This document shows, piece after piece, positions 21,911 through 33,750 of a stretch of 64,000 bases of DNA; the stretch's first letter is position 1; each line of letters opens with the position of its first letter. The stretch lies in NCBI GenBank assembly GCA_963169105.1, contig OY720639.1, positions 48,899,848-48,963,847 on the forward strand, given 5' to 3'. Position numbers and translations under genes: made by a program. The notes under the pieces are model-generated. The model did not search any database. It was not told where the DNA came from and was given only the letters and a program-made list of their open reading frames with translations. This stretch comes from Ceriagrion tenellum. Lineage: Eukaryota; Arthropoda; Insecta; Odonata; Coenagrionidae.

Positions 21911-23877
21911 AGTTCGTATTTACCGCCATACGTAAACATCAAACGGGAGTGCTTTTTTGACGTAAAGTTGCGAAAATGTAAAATTATCGCATTGTAACTC
22001 ATGATCTACGGCGTGTGATACTTCCACAAGACCTCGCGAATATCTGATTTGTTTGTTTGCGATAATTAACGCAGCACTTCTGGAACCGATCTGCTTATAG
22101 TCAAAAAGGCGTGCATGACAACGAGCCCCCTGATTGCCATATGTCCGCATCAGCAGAATGAAAACAACTTCAGCGTTCATGTGCTGACTTTCCATATCTT
22201 TTCGCTCTCAACCTTGCCATTATTCTTCTCCCCTTCTTCAGAATTTGACTTCCTAAATCAACCCCGATGGCGTACTCGCATTTTAATCGGGCCTCGCTCC
22301 ACCGATCGTAAATTTGCGAGAGGTGGGACAAAAATATGCGGGAGCAGTGAACCTATGAGCCTGGAGTCTCAGAATTTCGACCCTGTCCCATAAAATTGAG
22401 GCCCTGGAGAGAAGTTGGGAACGCTTAAAAAGATAAGTGCCTTGAAATAACGCGAGTCTGTGGACGAAGTTGTTATAAATAGGAGGATGAGCTTAGCTAA
22501 TGTCCCAGTATCTGAAGTAGCGCTCTCCAGAATTTTTATTCCTTTTCAGCTTTCATTAATGTGTTGAGGTATTTGGTTGGCAATATGTTAAACTCCTTCG
22601 TGTAGTAAATAGTACCTTACTATTCCAAGGGCAAATATTTGTCAGGCAGATTACCGAATTCTTCATTCCAGTACAAATGTTTGTGGTGTAAAAAATATTG
22701 TAAAGGTGGTTTGTAAAGGTGCAGAGAATAACTTGACAACGAATCCTTTTATATGTAACGCAAACGACTGAGATTTCAAGAAATCTCTGAAATGAGGTTA
22801 TTTTACTTTATTTTTGAAATTTGCAAATGCTTGTTCGCGAAAATTTATGTCGGTGCACTGGAAGGGCGGTGTACTGTGGAGTTGAATTTCAACTCTTTTC
22901 TCGACTAAATGTCTTCTTCAAGGTTATTTGACAGTGACAATACTTAAATGATTCATGTATATGTACATTATACGCACATTGCCGATAGGGCGCGTAGCAG
23001 GGATTTTTAGAATCCCTCCTTTAAATATTATACAGTAAAAAGGAACTTACTGAGAAAAGGCATGGTATGCACAACTTTTTTCTTAGAATTAGTAACTCAA
23101 TCAGCCCTTGTTCAGTCGTGAGTGGTGCTTAGGGATAAAGAACTTGACTCTGTGTGTTATACTTAAAATTTTTCTTTTATAAATCTGTTCTGTCCTAAAA
23201 TAATTGATTGTTTTTGCATCGAGATACTTATTTAGGTGACAAAATAAAAGAAATACCTATCACCATTGTGCATATCTCATAGATGACTTTAGTGATGCCT
23301 TAAGCTACTCTTTCTGCATTACCGAATCCGAAAGCGGTGTTTTGACGAATAACGGTTTGATAAAAAAACTACGACAAGTTATCAATCATATGTTGGTGAA
23401 AGATTTTTCCAGACGTTCATATGTCCTCTTATTGATACAGGTAATTCTCTTGTTGCTACTTTGCTGGTTGAATTTTTTATTGAATCTTGAAGCGTGGTTG
23501 TTCTTCTTTGAGCTCCATATTAATCGTAGTTGACGGCTAACATTTAATATAATGATTTTGAGAGTATTGGATGGAGAAAACGAAATTGATCAATGCATTC
23601 CATGAGTTCCCCTTGGTAATTGGAATCAGACGAGAGATGCCGCTCCCGATGAAGACGTGACAAGTTGCCATTGTCATATTTTCGGCGCAGGTTACGACGA
23701 CTCTTCCGACTACAGGGGTTAGAGAGGGTTTGGCGGGAATGAGCGTCGGGATTAACTCCTTTGGGAAACATGACGAGTGGGTAATTCCTCTCCGCTCGCA
23801 CAGCATTGCATTTCACCGCCGCCAGTATTAAAAGGAAACTCGACCCTTGACGCGCACCAAAACACGTGTCGTTCGGC
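21911..23877. other. Anonymous DNA
   Basis: Short open frames on both strands overlap and show no known motif. From about 23600 the sequence becomes GC- and CpG-richer and leads into the G tract. Confidence 0.4.
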
Positions 23878-23896
23878 GGGGGGGGGGGGGGGGGGG
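23878..23896 (+). repeat. Homopolymer run of 19 G
   Basis: Nineteen consecutive G bases follow a GGC. Such a run can fold into a G-quadruplex and is unstable in replication and sequencing, so its exact length is unreliable. It lies within a GC-rich stretch of about 23600-24450 that also has a second G-rich tract near 24318-24350. Confidence 0.95.
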
Positions 23897-26800
23897 CAGG
23901 AAATGGAAAGGAAGTGAGAGAGTGTGTAAGGTTGAGTGCGGTGGTGAGATAGGTGAGGGAACAAGGAAAGCGGTTGCGTACCTACTTTATCTCGGCGACT
24001 GTTACGAGAGGGCAGGCCTGTCGTTATTGGGTGGCGAGTACATGCCCTATAATCTACCGCTGTACAAACCTTGGCAAGTTTGGTTCAAGGGTTGGTGTTT
24101 TAGGGAGGAAAAGGGCTAAAGATATCATCTTTTTGTTTCGTGTAGGGTGTTGAAATGCTGTCACGTCAACACCTTTCGGAGTTTGGCTCCGAAGTTTTAT
24201 CTTGTTCCCTTGCAAGGTGGGTGGTTTTTTCTTTCTCTTCTCCTCGACCACCTTCCGCCTCTCGCGGAGACGTTGGGTAAGCATGTAAAAGGAGCGAGGA
24301 TTCCTCAGGAGAGGCAAGGGGTCTCACAGGGGTGGTGGGCGGGTCGGGGTAAACAGCGCTATCTTGTGACCGAGCGCTTTCACGAAGTTCACCCACGACA
24401 GCCTCTTGAGCTTCGAGGGAAGAGGTACGGATTCACCGCCATAGGTAATATTTAAGGGGTCACACAGAGATGTCAGCGAGGGCCATTATTCTTTCCGCCT
24501 CCGTACCCCACTCTTGTACATAGCAGCGAAAAGCATGGTGTTCCCTCTCTTTAGATGAACCGCAGTCTCCAAATACCTCGCAAACTACTGTAGATGGTGT
24601 TTTAATAGTCAAATTCTGTCTGAAGAACTTCAACATAAATAGCCAAGGGCAAGTGTCACATCCAGTTAAATTAGTATACGTGTAGCAAGCGGAATGAATC
24701 TGTATTGGTAGATAAAAGTCCATACACCACACTTTCAAAATTATATAATCGTATGAAACCCAACGAAGAAAGTAAAGATCCCCATATCACATAAAAACAT
24801 ATAATTAACATAATCATCTTCATAAAGATATGATTAAAAACCTACAGATTCCTCAATTTTATTTCCTGAATAAAAATTGTGAATGGTTTTTTTGATTTAT
24901 TAATTCTGGAACCTTCGCATCGCATTTTATTCATGCTTGAATCATTTCTTACATAAACTTTACGATTGCCATTTCTTCGTAAATGTTGACATCATTAATT
25001 TACTCCGTACTTACATGCAAATCTTTTTTCCTGTTATCCCCGAACGATGTCATGATGATAAATCTAGCATTAAAGTTCGGGGCTGTCTTTCCCCATCTCC
25101 TCTCTCACTATCCCTCTTTCAAGCCTCTCGAGTTCTGGAGTGGCAGCGCGTAAAGTGGTGTTGGGCATATCCATTCCGACGTCAATATAATTTTACCCGA
25201 CTCCAGTCAAGCGAAAAACGCAATATCGTTCGTTTGTTTTGAACGGTCGAGTGTATGCCGTGTCCACTTCAACTTTACGGCGTTCATCGGATGCTTCGGC
25301 TTAGATTGCGACAATATTTATTACATCATGCCACTTTTCCAAATTTGTATGGAATAATGTTTATTTTACTGAAAGAGTATCCGGGGAAGAATTGCGATTT
25401 TATCCCAATTTCAAAATTGGTTGTGTGGTGGGACCAAAAAGTCATTACTTTTTATTATCCAGTACCTGAGCTTTTGCAAGATGTCTGGATATGTTGTGAA
25501 TGCTAGGACGCTCTTTTTAGCTAAGTTTGCGACTTAGTCATGTTCCAACGAAGGAAGAGATGAGATCGATTTGCCTTTGTTGATTGCCATAAATTTTCAG
25601 ATGAATAGTTTAAAGGCGGGAACACTTCGTCACTTAAATTATCTCAGAATGGAGCAATTTTTTTAAAATATCACCCTTCACCTTATAGCATTTAGAGGCC
25701 ATTTCTTAAGAACTTCAACTTAAAAAATTGAATAATAAGTTTTTGGTTAGGTAGAGTCCTCAACCCAAGCAATTAATTTATTCATAGAGATTTCGTGGGT
25801 GTGCCAAGTCCTCATATCTACTAAATTTTCTTTCATATTACTCTTTCCCTTTTACTTTTTCAACTTTCTTGCTATTTAAGGAAGATTCATTAATATTTTT
25901 ATCTCAATGCCCTCAGAAATTAATTTCCCCGAGTCGATCGATCCAAATCAAGGATTTTCGAACTGCTGTAAAAGCTGGGATAATAATGCAAAACTGGTGA
26001 AACCTTTGAAGATTATTTTTGACTTAGAAATTTTTGTCTAGAATCCAAAAGTGCTATCACAAATTCTTACTTGAAAAAAATTTTGGTTGTAGACAATCAA
26101 GCATAGCAGTCTGGACCGATTTCCACCAAAAATGATTTCAGCGTCATATGCCAATTACATTTAACATGAAAATTCCAAATATGTATTTGAGGGCATCTAA
26201 TATACTTACTATCAATTCGGTATGAGGTTAGTGTCACTGTAATTCTAACTTTTGTGAAAATCCAAAATAATAACGTTGAGAATCCCAAAATTGATTGGCA
26301 TGGAATAACACTAGTTGAAATATTTCAAAGTTTCAGGTTGCCGTCGTGGAATTTCAGCATTTATGATTAATGGAATACAAACTTTGCATTTTCTCTGGAT
26401 AGATTCATTGGTTGACTGCGGTTGTCATGCCCTAGCTTTATTTTCAAGGCAAATCCTAGAGGACACTAAAATCCCTGACTTGCGGTCGTCCAAAAAATCT
26501 ATCTCGTGAAAATACAAAGCACGTATTCTTCTTCTTAAAAACTGGTTTATTACACGTGGGCAATGCGCTTCCCGTATTGAACGCATTTTTTTGTTCTTGC
26601 TCGAAGTTTTTTCTCATATTTAAAACAATAGGGCAGTTATCACGTGGTAGAAAGCGATTTACGTCACGGAAATTGTCGCTTAGCTATCACCGTACAATAG
26701 TTTTAATCTTAAATCGGCATTTGAGTAATGAGCTCATTTTCTGCTTTTGGAATGTACATTTTGGTGCTCTTTGTTTGCAACTGTTTACGCACCTCACCAT

Positions 26801-27659
26801 GCTAGATTCCGTCGACTGTAGAGGGTTGGAAAACTAATTAATCACAATCCGTCGTCATAATCTATATTAGATACCGGGGCATTGTTCGCTTGTAGGCAAC
26901 GGTTTTACCAGCCGTCAGTTGAAAAAGGAACAAGATAGCCGAATATTCATAAATCCATCGCCCTCAGGAAGGCTGGTGTCACACCGCGTGGATAAAAATT
27001 CGCTTCTAGCCTGCCAAAAAACTCAGTATCTCCACAATAATTTATTTTACCTCTGGAATACGGGATTCGCGCCAAGTAACATAGTACAAACCGACTCGAA
27101 GGAAGTAAGCAGAAGAGGTGATTCCCTCAAGAAAAGACTTCAGAGAATCTCCACTTCGCACTCCGCACCAAAATTATGACAAGCGCATCGGATCTCGAGA
27201 CTCCACGGAGCCTGCCTCCGAATCTTGGATATCGTTCAAGATATTTCATCACTCTGTTGCTTTTCACGTACGTTCTGCTTATTCCTTGGAAATTACTTTG
27301 ACCTTTTGATTTTTCGCATCGATTTCCTAGAATTGGCTGAGGAAGCGATTTTCGTACAGCTTATTGTGTCCATCGTGTATAGGGATCCCTTGGCAACCGT
27401 TTCTTTGCGAGCTATTGGATATCGAGTGGGTGGAAGAAACTTACGATAAGTGTCATCCGACTGCGAAATACAACGTACCTACCTGTCGCACTGGGAACAG
27501 CTGTTTTGTTGACAATGGATACCCTCGATCTGGGGAAAGAAAATTCTTGTGAGTCATCATTTGTGGTTTTCATTGCAAGATTGGTTTTTTGCAGCTGTAT
27601 AATCCAATCTCCTATCAGCCAACCGCTGCATTCCCGCCAAGTTCTTCACTTTTACGTGC
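23897..27659. other. Anonymous DNA, GC-rich at first
   Basis: From 23897 to about 24450 the sequence is GC-rich, with overlapping short frames on both strands (up to 102 codons), none recognisable. After that it is AT-rich and nothing could be supported. Confidence 0.4.
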
Positions 27660-28290
27660 TTCATAATTATCCCTATCCCATTCTTGGTCCTCTGTAACTA
27701 TCTCCATTCATTTCCTCATCCATATTTGCTTTCCGTTGATAATTTTGTTGCCAGAATGTCCAATATGTTCGTCTCATCTTCATTTCAAGTTTATACATTA
27801 TATATTTTTTCTCTTTAAGTCTTCGTAGGACCTCTTCATAACATATCCAAGTCTTAATTGGAGATCCTTTCCGTCCATTTAATCTTCACCACTTGTCTCT
27901 AACTCTGCATATTCATTACTTTTTTATTCTTTTGCTTCTCTGCGGTTGTCATTGTGCAAGCGTCAGCGCCACTGAATCCTCCGAATATACGTTCTAACGA
28001 AGTGTTTCCAGGCTTCAATTACCAGGTGTTAGTGGACTCTTCTTCTTGTAGAATACCCTCTTTGCTTAGGCTCCTGTCCTAACTATCCTTCTTTTTTCTT
28101 CCTTCACTGTTGATCCTACATCCAAGATTACAACATTGTAACCTTAACGAAAATCCAGGTTTGACAATGACTCTGCCTTCTTGATATCCTCATGCACTAT
28201 CAATTTTGGTTTTCTTATCATTAAGGTTGTTTACAAATTGCATTCCGTTATTGCTATTTTCTACAGATCTTCTTTTCATGGGTAATGTTG
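27660..28290 (-). pseudogene. LINE reverse transcriptase C-terminal relic
   Basis: The minus strand carries fragments, in the right order but several frames, of the region after the RT core of a LINE. Near 27954-28016 SLETLR then NVYSEDSVALTLA corresponds to the usual LETRKR-FLRTYVWSVALYG block. The segment before it (KKKSPLTPGN) corresponds to the K-K-x-L-L-T block. Near 27660-27700 a stretch like EDQEWDRDNY resembles the extreme C-terminus. No intact frame remains. Identification is by pattern only, with many substitutions, so the clade is not assigned. Confidence 0.5.
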
Positions 28291-31149
28291 ATAATTGTTT
28301 TAGAACAGCACAAGCGAACTATTTCTTAAAAGGCCTATTTTGATTGATGAATCGTGCAAAAATTAACATTACAATCCATATAAACGTTGTATTGAATTTC
28401 TATCAAGCCTGTACGGTTTCGAATGCGACGTTATATAGACAATAATTGGTCTATCATAGGTAACGATGTATCACAGCAAACCAAGAAATGAGGAAGTCTA
28501 AGTGCGAATTTCTGAATGGATGGTGAAATCTATCAGTCAATTTGAAAACAGTAAAAGATTAAGTTTTCATTCTCTCCCCACTGGAGAAACTATTTGGGAT
28601 AACCGAAGTTCTAACTCTATGTTTTGTGGGCAGGAATGGCCGGATTGATTTTGTTCATCGTAAATTTCGATATCGAGTGAGAGAATATAGTCCATGACTA
28701 CATATCATGCAAAACTTACCTAGTGGTAACGGCCAACTAGTTTCGGAAACGTTATGCTGGTCATACAAACTGACGTAGGGAATTGTCTGACAGCTTCTTA
28801 TAATTCTGTCGATGATTGACTATGTGGAAAAAAACGATTTATACTACATCTAGCGTACTTATACTGGCGTGTCTTATATCAGAGAACATAACAAGCCAAA
28901 CAAGTTTTACATGAAAGTTATCTAGGAATTTAACTTGAGTCAAATGCGAATCCCATAAGGTACTTTATGGGCACCAAGAGAATGAACGATTCATTGTGGC
29001 CATTGACGTGTCAGCTTTGTATTTAATGGCATCAATGGCTTATGCTCTCTTGATCACATTTGATAATGGTAGATTTTAGTATTAGCTTTGCTGAAAGTCC
29101 GCTGGTTCATAATGCGTTCAAATGGCCTTAAAAATGTGGAATGTTCAGTCAGAGAAATGACGTATAAGGCGATTACGATGTGACTCATAAAGAAAAATGG
29201 ATATCATCATCGAAAAAGATGCAATTAAAAGGAATAAAGTAAGTAATAGGAATCGGGAACGACCTTGATTAGATTTAGTCTAGAATCACATCAAACGAAA
29301 TCTATGTAAATTTGGAGATGAGTAATCGTTCTGTGAATGTAGGGGTGTTTAGGTTTTCGTCTCCTGCTCATTGGGAAAGTGTCGATTAAGTCGTAGAACT
29401 AACGCCATATTATGATAAACACATGATTGACTTGATATTGAGTTAACCTCCTTACACCAGCCTTAATGTGCAGAAGCTAAGAGAAGGAAGAGGGGATAAT
29501 TCAGGCGAAATAGCCACTAATGAGCCAGAAAATATTTTATATTCGCTTTTTTATGGAGATAATCTCCGGGGAATTCCATTTCTTGCAAATGTCGCCCTCC
29601 TTCAGGAGCCGCACCCCAGTTCTTGAGGTGGCATTGGGGAATATTAAGTCGGCAGATTTTGTTTTGGAACTTTCATTTATTTTTTTTATCAATGCTGTAC
29701 CTCGTAGGGCTCTCAGCCGTAGCTCTGAAAATGGTTTATAGGGACTGCAGTTGGTATCACAATATGGCATCTAAATACGTGCTCAGGATTAAGCATTTTA
29801 TTTTTCTCTAATGTTCATCTTATTTTATATTAAAATATCGCTTCGTATTGTGATGCAATTAGATTTTTATGTAACATATGGAGGAAGTCAGTAAAGCTTA
29901 AATTCCTTTTTATTTTAGTTGTGCATCTCATGGCAGCATTCATACAATCATGTAAAGTACTGGATGTTTTTATTAGTGAAATCATGCATATCCCCTTTCC
30001 GGATAAATGTAGGAGAAGCGCGTTGAGTGATATGCCATGTAACAACCAGGCTGCTCCGTCGGAAATATGTGGATGGATTCACATTTTAAGTACGTATCTT
30101 TCATTCCATTTCTCGTTTGGAAAATTTTTCATGAGATAAGAATCTCAGAGCTAAGAAAAGACTAAAATTTCCTTCGCAAATATTTCTGCTGTTGCTTTCA
30201 ATGGACTGCACGAACCTTTAAATCCGCATATCATCCTACAGCGCGGTATAGATGGATTTTCCTCCCAAGTTTTTTTTTCATACTCAGTTGCCTTCGGCAC
30301 GGTGGCGTTTTATTTCTCTTTAAAAAAATCATGATCGATATCACCTTTCGTGCTGCACCAAAGGCTCCTCCTATTTTTTTCAGTGATTTCCTGGATATAA
30401 CTTCATGCCAACGAAGGCAATTGAGTTTAATTAGTCACGCAAGGTTAGTATTGCGAACGAGTGTAGATAACATCATTATCGGGTTCTCAAATTGGAGTTT
30501 TTGCAGTAATTTTACGGTGAATAAATTTTTAAACATCCACCACCGTAATTTAGAGGTTACTAAATTTATGTCTTCATACACGCGAAGATTTACTGTAGTA
30601 ATTTATAATAGTTATAGGCTATTATTTAATGATCAGACGGAACAATGAAAATATGAGTCTTGGCTTTCCTCTTGGTCATATTGTAATTAACTTCTGTTTA
30701 GTATTTATAATTTTATATTTTGGCGTTATCATTAGCTTCAATGAGATTACATGTACAAAGAAAATTTTGCTTCCTGGGAGTCGTAGTGTTAACTTTTGGA
30801 TTCTGTAAGTCTCAAATATTCCTCTAATTTACCGTCGTGCAGTCACTTACAACGGTAACTTTGGTCGTATCGAATCGAAAGAAAGCAAAATGTTTTGTTT
30901 AGCGTTACTCGAAAAGGTAGTCTATACTGTAGTATACATTGATCTGTTAGCCGTGAATTTATAAGCTTGAATCCCAATGAAATTCACGGGATTCTTATTT
31001 TTACATTATATGATTTTAATAAGTCTGTACATTTGTAGAGCTTAGTGGGAAATAGAGCAGATATTTGAAATCTCCGAATAATATCCGAGTGTCTGCTAAG
31101 AGTATCCAACAAACCCTTTCACATTTTAATGAGTGGAGTAAAACAGGTT
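28291..31149. other. Anonymous AT-rich DNA
   Basis: No gene, RNA or element could be supported. The 105-codon plus-strand frame at 30331-30648 has no recognisable motif. Confidence 0.45.
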
Positions 31150-31465
31150 TCCCGGCCTAATTGCAAAAGGACGGAGTGTTGGATTCCCGTTCCGAGTGTA
31201 AGGGTTGGAGTCTCGTTTGGAGGCCTGTTGAGGTTTATCCAGGGAAACCTGATCGTCTCTTGAGTGTCTAGTTGGGAGCACGTTAAGGACATTCTCTCAG
31301 TGAGCGGGGGGGGAAGTCAAACCGTGGATCCCTCAGCTCCTTTCTTTAATAGTCGGCTAAGGCCAATGCAGAGTTTGTGTCCATATCCTAAATAATCCAA
31401 CCAGTATCTATCTGCTCTACCTTCTTTAATGGTGGAAATGGAATGGGTTGTCGTCGCCCACCCAA
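31150..31465 (+). mobile_element. tRNA-derived SINE, copy 2 (diverged)
   Basis: The head is decayed, with a weak B box (GGTTGGAGTCTC near 31204). The body keeps family blocks in order: GTTGGGAGCACG, GTCAAACCGTGGATCCCTCA, then TTTCTTTAATAGTCGGCTAA and a distal TGGGTTGTCGTCGCCCACCC. These match the corresponding blocks of the copy at 15588-15907. The run of eight G near 31306 lies inside it. Confidence 0.7.
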
Positions 31466-32297
31466 AATCGCTACTTTTTGTATTGAGCCGGAGAGAATTC
31501 GGGTGTTCCGCCAATAGTGATAAATAGAAAAGAGAGGTGATTGAATGTACCATTTCGGGTGGAATTCACCTTCAGAAATAGACCTAGTGTAGCGTATAAC
31601 TGTTATATTTGTGAAATAGATATTACAGTTCTACGCTAAATCGGGAAAAAAATACTGCAATGAAGCGCTTGATGTTAGACATGGGAAGAACGTCATCTTT
31701 GAATACAATCCTCATGCGTGGTGGTGAAATTAAAAACCGTCATTGCACCTTTTTCATTAGCAATTCCCTAAATGCTATTTGCCTTAGCAGCATTTTATAT
31801 TAGCTTAACACTACCTATACCCTGGTGCCCCGTTTGATGACGCTCATCTCACGCCTTAGGCTCGTCGCTGGTTACATTTGTAAAGCAAATGACAGCTAAA
31901 GCCAACCGTGGTTTGATTTCTAACAGCGGTCAGCTGATCCTAGTTAGGCGTTACGCAGATAATAAAGGCGCGGTGAAAAAGCCAATCATGTAACCCCTGT
32001 AAGCAAATGAGCTATTCCTGGTGCCTTCTCCTTCTGATTTCTCATTCACAGGCGAACTTGAGACGGAGGAAGTTCCCTTAAACTCTTAAACATCAAGTCA
32101 CCAGCGCAATTACTTGTATCTTCTTGATTTTCTCAACAACGTTCCTTCGTCATTTCTCTTAACATCAACCATCCCAGAACCCGAGATGGTTGTTCATTAC
32201 GCGGGGAAGAATGTTTCCTTTGAAGCGCTGTCTGGTTTCCCGACATTTTACTACTAAAATCAATGGTTGGCGAATTCACTTTGTGGAAATTATTACG
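31466..32297. other. Anonymous DNA
   Basis: No feature supported. Confidence 0.45.
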
Positions 32298-32492
32298 ATT
32301 CATGTGAAGAATGAAACCACTTAGTTTTTTCCACCAACATATTTAAACCACAAATCAACCGGTTTCGGCCTTTTCAGGCCATTATCTTGTATTTGTAATC
32401 TTGATAATGGCCTGAAAAGGCCGAAACCGGTTAATTTATGGTTTAAATATATTGGTGGAAAAAACCTAAGTGGTTTCATTCTTAACATGAAT
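32298..32492. mobile_element. Fold-back (snap-back) element with 89-90-bp arms
   Basis: The left arm 32298-32386 and right arm 32403-32492 are reverse complements with one single-base indel and only a few mismatches, around a 16-bp spacer. Each arm contains an AACCGGTTTCGGCC segment followed by TTTTCAGGCCATTATC or its complement, which is itself partly palindromic. Similar CCGGTTTCGGCC...GGCC sequences are, from memory, frequent in dispersed repeats of invertebrate genomes. The element has no coding capacity and would form a long stable hairpin. No clear target-site duplication was found. Confidence 0.9.
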
Positions 32493-33240
32493 TTTACTAC
32501 TAGTTGAAAAGTGGTGGACGTAGTGTAAATAAGGCTTGAGAGTGATTTTTATCATGATATTGCCCCAGGGAAATGAATTCCTTCCCCAGAGCTTCAAGAA
32601 CTTATCGTGTCCAAGGTCACAGCGAGTCGGCTTACTCGGGTCCCATAGGCAACACAATGCACAGGCAGCGAGCAGCTTCTATTGTTTACGTGCTATTGGG
32701 TCTTGCTTTTCTTCATTCTTTAAACTTATTTTAGTCCTTGCTTAGCTGCTTGATTCGAAATGGGGACAAAAGTGTCATGGCTGGCATGGAATCACCCCGT
32801 CGCATAAGTCATTTTGGTCTCTCCTGCGCATGGCATCATCCGGATTTCACGACCAGCGGACGACTCGATAATTAACGTAGACGTAATGAATGAAAGGTCC
32901 CATTTTTGCAAAGAAAAAAATGGAATAAATTAAATATTTGCTCCCTAAAGTACTGGCATACGACACATTGGATTGGTTACCCTCAGTAAATGTGTAGTAA
33001 GAGAATGCAATCTTGTTTACAGAGGAAGCAGAAATTGTAGTACTTATTAACGTTTGTTGAAACACTTGCTAATCAATTCAAATATTAAATTCTCCTTCTC
33101 CGACAAACATGTTTCCGCTTTTCCCGTGTAGATGCATCAATGGAATATCTAAAAACATTCTATTCCCTCAAATGTATCCTCGAATTGCTGTTTTATCGAA
33201 GTATCGCACAAGCATCAAAGACGCAATGCACTCCGTACCA
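32493..33240. other. Anonymous DNA
   Basis: No feature supported. Confidence 0.45.
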
Positions 33241-33750
33241 AGCTAGCACTTGATGCAATCCAAACTGCGTCAAAGCGTTCGGCCCAAACGAAGCGCAGCG
33301 GCCTACCTTGCATTAGTAGCACCATGACCCTGGGGGCTAGGATAGGGATTATTCAAACGATCTAGTTCTAGGAGATGGGATGGGGTTGCGGGTCGAAGGG
33401 AAATCAAACTGCGACTGCCCTTAAAAGTCATCTCCTCCCTCTCGTCGTCCGAAATTCGTTCGATCCGTGCATTTGCGGTGGCGTATTGGTTCATGCATTA
33501 ACAAACCGACCCGTCAATGTGCCCCACTCGACATTGACGAGTGGACCCTCTCCCTCTTCCCCCCCACGGAGCGAGTAAAAGTGATCAAATTAGCCAGTCG
33601 CAGGCCACTCACTTGTCTAATACGCGTCAATGTTCCCCCAAGATTTCTGGGATTTCGCTCGCTCGGATGCGGGGAGATACCCGAGCTAATTGGGGATTTT
33701 GGCGATCTCCATGGGACGGGAAACCTAACGCGCCTCCGTAATGTTTTGAC
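33241..33750. other. CpG-rich block, possible regulatory or first-exon region
   Basis: CpG and GC are clearly raised compared with both flanks. Short frames on both strands (88 codons minus at 33514-33780, 99 codons plus at 33467-33766) overlap and match nothing. Two competing hairpins lie at 33512-33544. A promoter-like role is only a guess from composition. Confidence 0.3.
33512..33544. repeat. Two overlapping, mutually exclusive hairpins
   Basis: CGTCAATGT (33512-33520) pairs perfectly with ACATTGACG (33531-33539). CCACTCG (33524-33530) pairs perfectly with CGAGTGG (33538-33544). The two stems share bases 33538-33539 and each uses the other's loop, so they form a pseudoknot-like or alternative pairing. 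Confidence 0.8.
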
